From NCBI GenBank assembly GCA_013139875.1, contig WSZY01000048.1:1-5773 (forward strand): a DNA stretch of 5,773 nucleotides, given 5' to 3'. The position numbers and the translations under genes are program-made. Position 1 is the stretch's first letter. Each line of letters opens with the position of its first letter. The DNA comes from Mariprofundaceae bacterium. Its GTDB lineage: Bacteria; Pseudomonadota; Zetaproteobacteria; Mariprofundales; Mariprofundaceae. The notes beneath the pieces are model-generated. The model saw nothing but the letters and a program-made list of their open reading frames with translations, did no database searches and had not been told where the DNA came from. Shown piece by piece: positions 5,625-5,773 of this stretch.

Positions 5625-5773
5625 ACTAAATTATCCTCAACAATATAAAAATTCAAATCCATCGGATTCGGACTTCGCCCAGGATGGCGGTCATAAACCC
5701 GTGGAAAAAATCAATGGATAAAATCATCGGGAAAAACATGCACAACTGACAAAATCGCCGCCACTCTAGGTAA
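5625..5773 (-). promoter_or_regulatory. Upstream region of the RRM gene
   Basis: The 149 bases before the RRM start are AT-rich and show no credible gene. The best promoter candidate on the minus strand is TTGTCA (5752-5747) with GATGAT (5728-5723) at an 18-base spacing, which would give a leader of nearly 100 bases. AATCC/GGATT (5656-5660/5664-5668) can form a small hairpin in this leader, next to an ATCGGAT copy (5661-5667). The long leader is inferred only. Confidence 0.25.

Overview
The window carries a bacterial macromolecular-synthesis operon, rpsU - GatB/YqeY gene - dnaG - rpoD, read left to right. It is flanked on the left by the start of murJ (divergent) and on the right by a small RNA-binding protein gene (convergent). 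The order rpsU-yqeY-dnaG-rpoD, the close match of sigma regions 2-4 to E. coli RpoD, and the MurJ and DnaG motifs indicate a Gram-negative proteobacterium. The roughly 50% GC and general sequence flavour would fit a gamma- or zetaproteobacterium (Mariprofundus-like). That placement is an impression and not a demonstration.

Layout: 1-283 (-) N-terminus of the lipid II flippase MurJ; 284-416 divergent promoter region with two inverted repeats; 417-632 rpsU, then a clear intrinsic terminator at 656-690; 691-856 a non-coding spacer with several consecutive stem-loops; 857-1300 GatB/YqeY gene; 1348-3048 dnaG, interrupted by an in-frame UAG at 2305-2307; 3045-5018 rpoD, overlapping the dnaG stop; 5024-5054 rpoD terminator; about 5103-5345 an intergenic stretch that looks like a structured small RNA with GGA motifs in hairpin loops (CsrB/RsmZ-like) and ends in a strong bidirectional terminator; 5370-5624 (-) a single-RRM RNA-binding protein; 5625-5773 its upstream region.

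The operon joins translation (bS21), replication initiation (DnaG primase) and transcription initiation (housekeeping sigma-70). The terminator after rpsU would make the abundant ribosomal protein transcript while letting limited readthrough reach the low-abundance primase and sigma factor, as known in E. coli.

Two things stand out. First, the essential primase is broken by one amber codon with no indel. It divides the TOPRIM metal-binding carboxylates between two polypeptides and lies inside a perfect small hairpin. Second, the unannotated 5.1-5.35 kb gap looks like a CsrA-sequestering regulatory RNA. Both are readings of raw sequence and need the tests given with the findings.
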